From assembly GCF_015223435.1 (NCBI RefSeq), contig NZ_VHKO01000021.1:1-45417 (forward strand): a stretch of 45,417 nucleotides of DNA, read 5' to 3'. Below the pieces are notes generated by a model. The model did not search any database. It was not told the origin of the DNA and saw nothing but the letters and a program-made list of their open reading frames with translations. Source of the stretch: Vibrio hibernica (GTDB lineage Bacteria > Pseudomonadota > Gammaproteobacteria > Enterobacterales > Vibrionaceae). The position numbers and the translations under genes were made by a program. Below are positions 35,995-44,567 of the stretch, one piece after another. Within the stretch, counting starts at the first letter, position 1. Every line of letters starts with the position of its first letter.

Positions 35995-37421
35995 TACGCA
36001 CGAACCTGATCTGAGCTGTTATTGTCACGGTTAGGGTTAGGGTTATTAAGATTACGTGCATCGGACTCTTTCTCTGCACGCTGAGCGACCAAGCTTACGC
36101 CTTGTTTTTCTAACGTATTACGGATGCTTTCCGCGCGGTTAGACAAAATATTGTGAGCCAGTAATAGAGGCATCGCGGCAACTAAGCCTAAAACCGTGGT
36201 GATCAATGCCATTGAAATCCCACCCGCCATCACTTTGGGATCGCTATTGCCAAATTCAGTGATCACTTGGAAGGTTTCAATCATGCCCGTTACGGTCCCC
36301 AATAAACCAAGCATTGGCGCTAATGCTGCAAACAATTTCAGCATCGACAAACCACGCTCAAGCCCTTGTTGTTCATCTAGAACACTTTCAAGTAAGCGTA
36401 ACTCTAATGATTCGACCGATTGTTTTTTCTCTTTTTGGTACACATTTAAAATGCGGCCTAATGGGTTATCCGTTGGATTTTCAGGCTGTTTAAGCTGAGC
36501 TGAAATTTGTTGTTGGGTTTGCATCAACTTCACGCCACGGATCACGGCAATAACCAATCCGATAAGAAGCAATGCCAAGATAATCTTTCCAACAATACCG
36601 GCTTGATCAATACGTTGCATCAAGGTTGGTTGGTTGGAAAATTGTGCTAATAGAACGCCACGAGTCGGATCGAGTAATACCGATTCAGCGCCCTCTTTTA
36701 AACTTTCAGTTAAGCTTTCTAAGCTAGGCGCATCAGAAGGAAGAGCCAGATAATTAGAGGCTTGCTGACGAGTGAAATCCCAGTGTAAATATCCCTGTGG
36801 TGACACTAAACCGATGTCACCAAGGCGAAGCGCAGGCATTGTCGCCGTTTTACCATCGCCTTGTACGTAAGCGATTGAAACCGATTCTAATTGGCTACTG
36901 CTGGTAATTTTGTAGGTCATCGCTTGCCAAAGATCCGTTAGTAACGGCAATGATGGTAATGCATCGGTACTGATCACTTTATTAAGCTGAGTATCAAACG
37001 CTTTGCCTTTCTCTCCTAACAAAGAATCTTGATAGTTACTCTGAACTTCTTTTGCCGCCTGGCGCACCACACCAAATAATTCACCTAAGCTGCCCGTTGC
37101 AAGCTGTAGGTCCTTACTTTTTTGCGCAAGGATTTCTTCATTTTCTGCAAAAGTTTTGCTCAGTTTTGCATTTTCGGTTTCAATTTGAGCAAGCTGTTTG
37201 GCAAGTTTATTTCGCTTAGTTTGCAATGCCGCTCGTTGCTCTGCACTTAATGCAACACGCTGACGATTATGCGCATTCTCGGTAGTTTGTTCCGTTTTGG
37301 CTTTTGAGCTTAATGCTGCTAAATCATCGGCATTGACGCTAAAACTGATGCTCGATACCGTCATCAACAATGTCCCGATCAACATCGGTTTTTTAATTAA
37401 TTTACTCATGAAAGCGATCAT
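35994..37421 (-). CDS. ttpC: TtpC, accessory MotA/TolQ/ExbB-family protein
   Basis: In Vibrio, TtpC is needed for TonB2-driven uptake in addition to ExbB2. The 475-residue protein has a cleavable signal or first helix and a coiled-coil periplasmic region at about 55-125, rich in K, E and Q (LAKQLAQIETENAKLSKTF). A helix is near 280-300. A MotA/TolQ/ExbB channel domain follows at about 365-445 (LAPMLGLLGTVTGMIETFQ). The tail is unusually rich in N and R. The ATG at 37421 overlaps the DUF3450 stop; a second in-frame ATG is four codons on. Confidence 0.92.
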   Translation of the reverse strand: MIAFMSKLIKKPMLIGTLLMTVSSISFSVNADDLAALSSKAKTEQTTENAHNRQRVALSAEQRAALQTKRNKLAKQLAQIETENAKLSKTFAENEEILAQKSKDLQLATGSLGELFGVVRQAAKEVQSNYQDSLLGEKGKAFDTQLNKVISTDALPSLPLLTDLWQAMTYKITSSSQLESVSIAYVQGDGKTATMPALRLGDIGLVSPQGYLHWDFTRQQASNYLALPSDAPSLESLTESLKEGAESVLLDPTRGVLLAQFSNQPTLMQRIDQAGIVGKIILALLLIGLVIAVIRGVKLMQTQQQISAQLKQPENPTDNPLGRILNVYQKEKKQSVESLELRLLESVLDEQQGLERGLSMLKLFAALAPMLGLLGTVTGMIETFQVITEFGNSDPKVMAGGISMALITTVLGLVAAMPLLLAHNILSNRAESIRNTLEKQGVSLVAQRAEKESDARNLNNPNPNRDNNSSDQVRA

Positions 37422-38287
37422 TATTTCGCCTCCTGTGTTTTATTTTTAGATAGCGATTTCACTTGGGTAATAGAAAGTGGCAAGTTTAATAATGTTGGCG
37501 CTTGTTGTTTCTTGGCTAACGCATAAGCTTTATTAATTTCAACTTGCTGACTACTGTCAACGGCCTGCCACTGATTCGATGATTGCGACCAAACCCATGT
37601 GTGCTGAGCATCTTTACTGCGCGCTAATAAACTGACACGGCCTAAATACAGAAGATCAACTTGGCGATTATCGTTATCTGCTAACGTAATTTCGCCTTCA
37701 TACGATCCTAATTTAGTTCCATAATCAATCTCAACTTGATACGCCTCTAAAATTCGACGATATTTTTCTGCTTCTGAAATATCAGCACGACCCATCAGTT
37801 GCTGTAAATCATCCAAGCGTCTTTCTCGGCTTGCCATGCCTACAGGTGTACCTTCATGGATGAGTTTTTTATAACCATCTAACATGTGGTACATCAAAGG
37901 CACCACACCTTGGCGGGTTTGAGCTATTTCTTCGATTTGAGATTGGGTAGCAATTTTCTCTTGTTCTTGTGAAGCTACTAATTTTTTCAAATGCGTTTGA
38001 TAGATGGATAGATTATCAATCTGAGCTTCCAGCTGTTCCACTTCTGCTTGAAGTTGAAAACTCTCATCTGAATTTTTATTGATACTCACTTGAGATGACT
38101 TAGCCACTTTATTGGTTTGAACTTCAGTGCTACGCGCGTTATCCAAGCTATCGGCTTGAGCGGAAAATGCTGTCGTTAAACCCAAAAGAATAAATGACGC
38201 TGTGGCATATAAAGGAAGACTCGATCGTCTCACTACCGATGATGATGCGGAAGAGTGTGAAGAATAAAAACAACGAGAAAACAGCAT
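37421..38287 (-). CDS. DUF3450 periplasmic coiled-coil protein, first gene of the TonB2 operon
   Basis: The 288-residue protein has a signal peptide (FILLGLTTAFSAQA). A long coiled coil at about 75-130 contains QLQAEVEQLEAQIDNLSIYQTHLKKL. The family block VVPLMYHMLDGYKKLIHEGTPVGMASRERRL follows, then a beta-rich C-terminal half. DUF3450 proteins consistently precede TtpC in Vibrio TonB2 operons, so a structural role with TtpC in the periplasm is likely. A Fur box lies 91 bases upstream. Confidence 0.88.
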   Translation of the reverse strand: MLFSRCFYSSHSSASSSVVRRSSLPLYATASFILLGLTTAFSAQADSLDNARSTEVQTNKVAKSSQVSINKNSDESFQLQAEVEQLEAQIDNLSIYQTHLKKLVASQEQEKIATQSQIEEIAQTRQGVVPLMYHMLDGYKKLIHEGTPVGMASRERRLDDLQQLMGRADISEAEKYRRILEAYQVEIDYGTKLGSYEGEITLADNDNRQVDLLYLGRVSLLARSKDAQHTWVWSQSSNQWQAVDSSQQVEINKAYALAKKQQAPTLLNLPLSITQVKSLSKNKTQEAK

Positions 38288-38377
38288 GATAAGGTCCGTA
38301 TAAGTAAAAATTCAACCAATAAACATTGGCTTTTCTTAGCGAGTTTGTATTCTACATGACCGCACCGCAAAAGTTAA

Positions 38378-38392
38378 TGATAATAATTACCA
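38378..38392. promoter_or_regulatory. Fur box of the TonB2 operon
   Basis: TGATAATAATTACCA matches the Fur 7-1-7 core at 13 of 14 positions and sits in an AT-rich promoter-like region before the DUF3450 gene. It is the natural control point for the whole minus-strand TonB2 unit. Confidence 0.85.
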
Positions 38393-38470
38393 TTAAGAAA
38401 CAAATTTACATTCTATTGATATAAGTCATTTTTATTTTCTGTTGCCCTACCTCATCTAAAGCCCAAATGT

Positions 38471-38502
38471 AAAAAAGCCGCTAAATAAATATCAGCGGCT
38501 TT
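38471..38502 (-). terminator. Rho-independent terminator of gltX
   Basis: On the minus strand the arms AAAGCCGCT and AGCGGCTTT pair around an eleven-base loop and run into TTTTTT, 28 bases after the gltX stop. Confidence 0.88.
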
Positions 38503-38529
38503 CATAAATCAATAATATAAATAACCCGA

Positions 38530-39957
38530 TTACTGAGCGTTAGCTTCACGCTCGGCAATAAAAGCTAATGCCATTTTAATACGAGCAACAACACGTTCTT
38601 GACCAATTAATTGCATTGTCGCATCAACCGATGGCGATTGACCGCCGCCCGTTACTGCAACACGCAGTGGCATACCGATTTTACCCATGCCAATTTCAAG
38701 CTCAGAACAAACGGCTTCAATTACGCCATGTAGGTTCTCTGTGCTCCAATCGTTTAGCGCTTCAAGTTTGCTAAGTGCTAATTCTAATGGTTCACGAGCA
38801 ACACCACGCAAGTGCTTCTTAGCCGCACCCGCTTCAAACTCAGCAAAGTCTTCATAGAAATAGCGAGATTGCTGCGCTAATTCAATCAAGGTATGGCAAC
38901 GCTCACCGACTAATTGAATCACTTCAGTGATGGCTGGACCTTTTGCAAGGCTGATCTCTTGTGCATCTAAATGCCATTGTAGGTATTTGGCGACATATTC
39001 TGGCTCAGAGGTTTTGATGTAATGATTATTGAGCCAAAGTAGTTTATCGGTATTAAAGGCCGATGCTGATTTGCTCACATTATCCAAGCTAAAGAATTCA
39101 ATCATTTCCGCGGTTGAAAAGATTTCTTGGTCGCCATGAGACCAACCTAAACGCACTAAGTAGTTATTCAATGCATTCGGCAAATAACCTTCATCACGAT
39201 ATTGCATTACGCTAACTGCACCGTGGCGTTTTGACAATTTCGCGCCATCATCACCTAAGATCATCGCACAATGAGCAAAAACAGGAACGGGCGCACCTAA
39301 TGCGTGATAAATATTAATTTGACGTGGCGTATTGTTGATATGGTCTTCACCACGAACCACATGTGTGATCGCCATATCCCAGTCATCCACGACAACACAG
39401 AAATTATAAGTTGGTGCACCGTCAGTACGACGAATGATTAAATCATCCATTTGGCTATTGGAAATTTCAATGCGGCCACGGATTTGGTCATCAAAAGCCA
39501 CACTGCCTTCCGTTGGATTGCGGAAACGGATCACGCATGGGTCACCCTCTTTTGCTGCTTGGTTTACCGCAACAATCTTCGGATGATTCGCATCATAACG
39601 CGCCATTTCTTTGTTTGCTTCTTGCTCTGCACGAATTTCATCAAGCAAATCTTTCGGTGCGTAGCATTTATAAGCTTTATCTTCGGCAAGCAATTGATCA
39701 ACGACTTCATTGTAACGATCAAAACGTTTAGTTTGATAGTAAGGACCTTCATCCCAATCCAAGCCCATCCATTGCATGCCTTCTAAAATGGCATCAACTG
39801 CTGCTTGAGTCGAACGCTCAATATCAGTATCTTCAATCCGTAAAACAAATTCTCCACCTTGGCTTTTCGCGTACAACCAAGAATAAAGCGCAGTACGAGC
39901 ACCGCCAACATGAAGATAGCCAGTTGGGCTAGGAGCAAAACGTGTTTTAACCGTCAT
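38530..39957 (-). CDS. gltX: Glutamyl-tRNA synthetase
   Basis: GltX charges tRNA-Glu with glutamate. From the ATG at 39957, where AAGG is upstream, it has 475 residues, the normal length. The class-I signature is [20 protein letters not shown], with a HIGH-type HVGG near residue 16. The second signature is KLSKRHG near residue 240. The insertion with the catalytic-domain zinc ligands is reduced. A longer frame upstream (to 40065) lacks family similarity and is not used. Confidence 0.97.
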   Translation of the reverse strand: MTVKTRFAPSPTGYLHVGGARTALYSWLYAKSQGGEFVLRIEDTDIERSTQAAVDAILEGMQWMGLDWDEGPYYQTKRFDRYNEVVDQLLAEDKAYKCYAPKDLLDEIRAEQEANKEMARYDANHPKIVAVNQAAKEGDPCVIRFRNPTEGSVAFDDQIRGRIEISNSQMDDLIIRRTDGAPTYNFCVVVDDWDMAITHVVRGEDHINNTPRQINIYHALGAPVPVFAHCAMILGDDGAKLSKRHGAVSVMQYRDEGYLPNALNNYLVRLGWSHGDQEIFSTAEMIEFFSLDNVSKSASAFNTDKLLWLNNHYIKTSEPEYVAKYLQWHLDAQEISLAKGPAITEVIQLVGERCHTLIELAQQSRYFYEDFAEFEAGAAKKHLRGVAREPLELALSKLEALNDWSTENLHGVIEAVCSELEIGMGKIGMPLRVAVTGGGQSPSVDATMQLIGQERVVARIKMALAFIAEREANAQ

Positions 39958-40130
39958 TAGAATTACCTTTTGAAACGTATACAAAGAAGAGTAGCCAAAC
40001 CAATATAATGACTCAGAAAAAGTGAGCATTAATGTGATGGCGGTAAGTTGCGCATATTCTAACACTCAAAACCAAACACTCAAATAGCAATACTTCGTTA
40101 ACGTCATTCTGTCTTTATTCTTTCATAGAA

Positions 40131-40164
40131 AAAGGAAGATAACCTATGCAGGTGATCTTCCTTT
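40131..40164 (-). terminator. Orphan terminator-like hairpin between gltX and copA
   Basis: AAAGGAAGAT and ATCTTCCTTT pair, with an inner ACCT / AGGT pairing and a four-base ATGC loop. On the minus strand it is followed by TTTCTATG after CTTCCTTT, giving a short T tract. No minus-strand gene lies between it and copA, so what it would terminate is unclear. Confidence 0.5.
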
Positions 40165-40252
40165 GATTGATATACTCAAAATATAATGAGCATTTGCTAT
40201 GTCCGTTCTTTAGTCTTGAAATTCGGTTTTTCATCTAAAATTGATAGTGAGC

Positions 40253-40283
40253 TTGACCATGACGCAATGGGAAGGTTTATAGT
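40253..40283 (+). promoter_or_regulatory. CueR/MerR-type copper-inducible promoter of copA
   Basis: TTGACC (-35, 40253-40258) and TATAGT (-10, 40278-40283) are 19 bases apart, the over-long spacing of MerR-family promoters. The spacer contains the CueR dyad: a clean right half GGAAGGT (40270-40276) and a degraded left half ACCATGA (40256-40262) separated by seven bases. This resembles the E. coli copA promoter. The predicted transcript starts about 25 bases before the copA ATG, which supports the start at 40315. Confidence 0.8.
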
Positions 40284-40314
40284 GAGGTTAGTTTGTTATT
40301 TAAGGACGTTATCT

Positions 40315-43137
40315 ATGTTTCAATATCAACTTATTCTGACTGGTTTGAATTGTATGGGCTGCGCACGTAAAGCCGAAACCGCTCTAAACGCCGTACCTGA
40401 TACTCAAGTAAAAAATATCACACCCACTGAAGCCACGGTTGCGAGTTCGGCCAGCTTATCAACGCTGAATCAAGCATTAGCTCCGCTAGGTTATTACGCA
40501 TCGCAACAATTGCACTTCTCTTTATCAGGGCTCAGTTGTGGCCGATGTGTGGCTAAACTAAAAACGGCGTTTGAAGAATGGGAGAATATAGATGACTTTC
40601 AAGTGGACAAAACAACACTTACTTTGCGAGGAAAGATAGAAAGTGCAAATGTCATTGCGCAAGTAGAAACGATAGGTTACCAAGCGGAATTAGTTGAAAA
40701 TGTCACTATCGAGTCGCCTATTATCGAGCAATCTATCCCTGAAAAAAGCACAATCATCGAATCAGATTCGAGTTCTAAGCAAAATAAATTAACAGCAGAG
40801 TCACCAATTCAGCACAGCCAAGATCACAACGATGCTGATACCAGCTTACATTTTATTATTTCAGGTATGACTTGCGCCAGTTGTGTTTCGTCGGTTGAAA
40901 AGTCTATCCAGCAAGTCAATGGGGTGACTAAAGTTCAAGTTAACCTCGCGGAACAAACCGCTTGGGTAACCGCGCCTTCAATTAACATTGATGAAACTCA
41001 AATTATCATTGACGCGGTTCAGGCAGCTGGTTATCAAGCCGAACTAATCATCGATGAAGCCAGTATGCGCGATCAGCAACAGGCCACCTTCCAGAAAACC
41101 TTAAAAACCAATAAAACCAATGCTATTGCAGGACTCGTTATTGGCATACCGTTAATGGCATGGGGTGTGTTAGGCGGAAATATGATGATCCGTAATACCA
41201 TGGATCAAATGACTTGGGGCGCGATAGGTTTACTTTGCTTATGTTTACTGGCCACCGCCGGGCGACCATTTTTCGCCAATGCGTGGCAAGCCCTGCAACA
41301 TAAACGCGCAACCATGGATACGCTAGTCGCATTAGGTACTGGGGCGGCGTGGTTTTATTCCATGCTCGTTGTCATTATTCCGATGTGGTTTCCAGCGCAG
41401 GCAAGACATGTATATTTTGAAGCCAGCGCCATGATCATTGGTTTAATTTCGCTTGGTCATTATATTGAAGCAAAAGCCAAAGCGCGCACCACTCAATCCC
41501 TGCAAGCCTTAATCGACTTACAACCAAAAACGGCAATCGTTATTATTGAGGGATCAGAAACTACACTAGCTGTCGAAAAAATTACCGCAGGCATGCACAT
41601 TCGAGTCCGCCCCGGTCAACAAATTCCCGTCGATGGTAAAGTTGTGCAAGGTGAGTCTTATATTAATGAATCCATGCTCACTGGCGAGCCAATGGCAACT
41701 CATAAAAAAATTGATGATGTCGTTTTTACTGGCACGATTAACCAAGATGGTAGCTTAATAATAGAAGCAACGATGGTTGGCTCACACACCACGCTTGCTC
41801 GTATTATCAAGATGGTTCGCCAAGCCCAAAGCAGTAAACCTCAACTGGCCAAACTCGCTGATAAAATCTCTGCCGTGTTTGTGCCGGTGGTGGTATGCAT
41901 TGCTATTTTTGCCGCTGTCGTTTGGTATTTTTTCGGCCCGACGCCACAGGCCAGTTATATGCTAGTGGTCGCCACGACCGTACTTATCATTGCTTGTCCG
42001 TGCGCATTAGGTTTAGCCACACCGCTTTCAGTGACGGTCGGCATTGGTAAAGCGGCTGAATTTGGCGTATTAATTAAAGATGCCGAAGTACTGCAAACGG
42101 CCAGCCAAATTAATACAGTAGTATTTGATAAAACAGGCACACTGACGCAAGGAAAACCAAGTGTTCAACAATTAAACATGTTTGGTGAGTACGATCAATC
42201 CAATATCTTAGCGGCGATTTATCAGATTGAATCTCAATCTGAACATCCTTTAGCACAAGCCATTTGTGAGTACATTAAACAACAACCTAGCTTCGAAACT
42301 CATCAAACAATCGACATTAACGGATTTAAAGCTGAACGCGGATTAGGGGTTCAAGCAAAGATTCAAAATAGTGGTGATAACAAAACCGTTTACATTGGTA
42401 GCCCACGCTATTTACGTGAAAACAATATTGATATCAGTGCAGGTGATGCTCAGTTAGCTATGTTTGAACAACAAGCATTTACCCCTATTTCAGTGGCATT
42501 CGATGGTCAACTGGTCGCCGTTATCGGCGTTTCCGATCCTATCCGTGATGATGCGAAACAAGCGGTTCAGGCCCTAAAGAATCAAAATATCAAAGTCGTT
42601 CTCTTATCCGGTGATAACCAGAAAGTAGCTCAAGCCATTGGTAAACAGCTTGGGATTGAACATGTAATTGCCGAAGTTCTACCGGAGCAAAAAGCAGAAA
42701 AAATCATAGCGCTACAAAATGAAACGATCAAAGGGAAAAAGTGCAAAGTCGCGATGGTCGGCGATGGTGTGAATGATGCACCGGCATTAGCACAAGCCGA
42801 TGTCGGGATTGCGATGGGAAGTGGCTCCGATGTCGCGATTGAAAGTGCACAAATGACATTACTACACTCTTCGCCATTAGCCTTAGTTGATGCCATTGAA
42901 TTATCTAAAGCCACAGTTGGTAATATTAAACAGAATCTATTTGGGGCGTTTGTTTATAACTCTTTAGGTATTCCGATTGCCGCTGGCGTGTTGTATCCGA
43001 TATTTGGCTTTATGTTAAGCCCAGTATTTGCGGGTGCCGCCATGGCATTATCTTCAATTACTGTCGTCAGTAATGCCAATCGCTTGAGATTATTTAAACC
43101 CAATCACATTCAGACGAACAATAAAAAGAAAACCTAA
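40315..43137 (+). CDS. copA: Copper-exporting P1B-type ATPase CopA with three N-terminal metal-binding domains
   Basis: CopA pumps Cu(I) from cytoplasm to periplasm. From the ATG at 40315 (AAGGA upstream) it has 940 residues. Three HMA-type metal-binding domains carry CxxC pairs: Cys13/Cys16 (NCMGC), Cys75/Cys78 (SCGRC) and Cys187/Cys190 (TCASC). The first two are atypical, lacking the usual MTC lead. A polar linker rich in S and E separates domains 2 and 3. The membrane metal site is Cys561-Pro-Cys563 and the phosphorylated residue is Asp605 in DKTGTLT. The P1B SEHPLA block and hinge GDGVNDAPAL are present. No cueR or copper chaperone gene is adjacent. Confidence 0.96.
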   Translation: MFQYQLILTGLNCMGCARKAETALNAVPDTQVKNITPTEATVASSASLSTLNQALAPLGYYASQQLHFSLSGLSCGRCVAKLKTAFEEWENIDDFQVDKTTLTLRGKIESANVIAQVETIGYQAELVENVTIESPIIEQSIPEKSTIIESDSSSKQNKLTAESPIQHSQDHNDADTSLHFIISGMTCASCVSSVEKSIQQVNGVTKVQVNLAEQTAWVTAPSINIDETQIIIDAVQAAGYQAELIIDEASMRDQQQATFQKTLKTNKTNAIAGLVIGIPLMAWGVLGGNMMIRNTMDQMTWGAIGLLCLCLLATAGRPFFANAWQALQHKRATMDTLVALGTGAAWFYSMLVVIIPMWFPAQARHVYFEASAMIIGLISLGHYIEAKAKARTTQSLQALIDLQPKTAIVIIEGSETTLAVEKITAGMHIRVRPGQQIPVDGKVVQGESYINESMLTGEPMATHKKIDDVVFTGTINQDGSLIIEATMVGSHTTLARIIKMVRQAQSSKPQLAKLADKISAVFVPVVVCIAIFAAVVWYFFGPTPQASYMLVVATTVLIIACPCALGLATPLSVTVGIGKAAEFGVLIKDAEVLQTASQINTVVFDKTGTLTQGKPSVQQLNMFGEYDQSNILAAIYQIESQSEHPLAQAICEYIKQQPSFETHQTIDINGFKAERGLGVQAKIQNSGDNKTVYIGSPRYLRENNIDISAGDAQLAMFEQQAFTPISVAFDGQLVAVIGVSDPIRDDAKQAVQALKNQNIKVVLLSGDNQKVAQAIGKQLGIEHVIAEVLPEQKAEKIIALQNETIKGKKCKVAMVGDGVNDAPALAQADVGIAMGSGSDVAIESAQMTLLHSSPLALVDAIELSKATVGNIKQNLFGAFVYNSLGIPIAAGVLYPIFGFMLSPVFAGAAMALSSITVVSNANRLRLFKPNHIQTNNKKKT

Positions 43138-43218
43138 TACAACAAAATCACACTCTCAACTAAAGCATTAACGATCAATAATATGAAACTAAATGTATTA
43201 GTTTATAGCTGAAATGCT

Positions 43219-43779
43219 ATGGTGAATGAAGTTGCCTTAGTTGAAAAAACCATTGAATCTTATGGCGCCATTCATGTGCTTGTAAATAATGTAGGCGGCG
43301 GTGGCGCAGGAAGAGAAGCTCCCGATCAAATAGAAGTTGAACAATTTAAGCGCGTGTTTGATATGAATGTATTTAGCATGTGGCGACTTTGCCAACTAGT
43401 CGCACCACATATGAAAGCAAGCGGTTATGGCAGTATTATTAATATGTCTTCAATGGCCTGTATCAATAAAAGCCCAGCAATTAGTGCTTATGCCTCATCA
43501 AAAGCAGCGGTAAACCACATGACTCGAAACCTTGCTTTTGACTATGGCCCTGAGATTAGAATTAATGCTATTGGACCCGGCGCAATACGAACCGATGCCC
43601 TCAAAAAAGTACTCACCCCAGAAATTGAAAAAAGAATGCTCGTTCACACGCCATTAGAGCGACTTGGTGAGACTGATGATATTGCCGGTGCCGTATTGTA
43701 TTTTGCATCGCCTATTTCAAAATGGGTAAGCGGACAAATATTATTTGTAAATGGCGGAGGCGTACAAACGCTTGATTGA
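43219..43779 (+). pseudogene. 5'-truncated 7-alpha-hydroxysteroid dehydrogenase-like SDR
   Basis: The 186-residue frame aligns with the C-terminal three-quarters of HdhA-type short-chain dehydrogenases, which are ~255 residues. It retains LVNNVGGGG, the catalytic Ser and Tyr-x3-Lys in SSMACIN...YASSK, and the C-terminal GPGAIRTDAL, LERLG and WVSGQILFVNGGG blocks. The first ~70 residues, including the TGxxxGxG NAD-binding loop, are missing. The frame upstream hits TGA at 43210, with no homologous sequence before it. An enzyme lacking the dinucleotide fold should be inactive. It looks like a deletion remnant after copA. Confidence 0.8.
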
Positions 43780-43796
43780 TATTATTAATATTAATG

Positions 43797-43830
43797 TGGC
43801 TAACCAATACAAAGGCGTGTTTGTTAGCCA
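43797..43830. terminator. Hairpin between the SDR remnant and the methyltransferase gene
   Basis: TGGCTAAC (43797-43804) and GTTAGCCA (43823-43830) pair around an 18-base loop between convergent genes. T tracts are weak on both sides, so termination is plausible rather than certain. Confidence 0.45.
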
Positions 43831-43853
43831 TTCTATCTCGTTAACAGTGAACG

Positions 43854-44381
43854 TTATTTGACGATTAAATGATTACGGTTATCGCGACTCTGCTTAATGA
43901 GCTCGTCACCCATCTCAACTTGAGATGATTTCGCCAATCGGTCATACAATAAAACATTCACACTGGCGGCTAAATTCATGCATCCCACCGTTGGCACATA
44001 AACCACCGCATCCGCTTTCGACACCACACTTTGATCAATGCTGCCATCTTCTGGGCCAAACACGTAAATCGCGTTTTCAGGATGAACAAAAGCTGGCAAT
44101 GGTGTCGCACCTTCTGCCAATTCCACACACACAATTTTGGTATCAGAGTCTAAACCCGATAGCATTTCATCCACACAATCTAGCGGTATATGACGGGCAG
44201 CACTTTTGGTGTCGGTATGAAATTTTACCGCTTTTTCATAACGCACTCCCGTATACCGAACCGCATCCACACGATAACACCCAGCCGCGCGCATAACTGC
44301 CCCTACATTTGAAGGACTTTTAGGGTTAGTTAAACCAATAGCGACATAAGAATGAGTAAGGTGAGAGTTTGAAGTAAGCAT
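43854..44381 (-). CDS. SpoU/TrmH-family RNA 2'-O-methyltransferase
   Basis: The 175-residue protein has the SPOUT knot motifs. Motif 1 is NPKSPSNVGAVMRAAGCYRVD, motif 2 is IYVFGPEDGSID and motif 3 is VGCMNLAASVNVLLYDRLA. The conserved Arg in MRAAG and the motif 3 block indicate an AdoMet-dependent ribose methylase acting on tRNA or rRNA. It lacks the N-terminal substrate domain of larger TrmH proteins. An in-frame ATG at 44447 lies in a terminator hairpin, so the ATG at 44381 is preferred. The exact RNA target is not deducible. Confidence 0.87.
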   Translation of the reverse strand: MLTSNSHLTHSYVAIGLTNPKSPSNVGAVMRAAGCYRVDAVRYTGVRYEKAVKFHTDTKSAARHIPLDCVDEMLSGLDSDTKIVCVELAEGATPLPAFVHPENAIYVFGPEDGSIDQSVVSKADAVVYVPTVGCMNLAASVNVLLYDRLAKSSQVEMGDELIKQSRDNRNHLIVK

Positions 44382-44432
44382 AAAGGTGTCATCGAAGAAA
44401 AAAGTGGGCGTATAGTAGCAAAGAAAAGCAAA

Positions 44433-44460
44433 AGGGTCTTGCATCAAAACACAAGACCCT
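44433..44460 (-). terminator. Rho-independent terminator upstream of the methyltransferase gene
   Basis: On the minus strand AGGGTCTTG and CAAGACCCT pair around a ten-base loop and are followed by TTTGCTTTTC. It would end a minus-strand transcript coming from the right, implying a present or former gene in 44470-44900. Confidence 0.65.
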
Positions 44461-44567
44461 CGATAAGATTGCCCTATTTGTACCCGCCTGACTTGAGGCT
44501 ACAGTTTTATCGGCTATGTTTATTTACCGCCTCACTAAAACTCCAATTACTTTAGGTATGACTGCCT

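Larger units (their letters stand above)
39958..40314. other. Divergent gltX-copA intergenic region
   Basis: These 357 bases hold a strong hairpin (40131-40164) and the copA promoter (40253-40283), listed separately. An open frame reading into copA from 40186 spans the promoter and has no family similarity, so I do not treat it as coding. No clear gltX promoter was identified. Confidence 0.5.

Noticed and set aside
39958..40065. N-terminal extension of GltX to 40065
   Set aside because: The family starts at [13 protein letters not shown] (39957), and the extra 36 residues are not part of the enzyme.
40186..40314. N-terminal extension of CopA from 40186
   Set aside because: The extension spans the CueR-type promoter and has no HMA similarity. 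The ATG at 40315 has AAGGA upstream and starts the first metal-binding domain.
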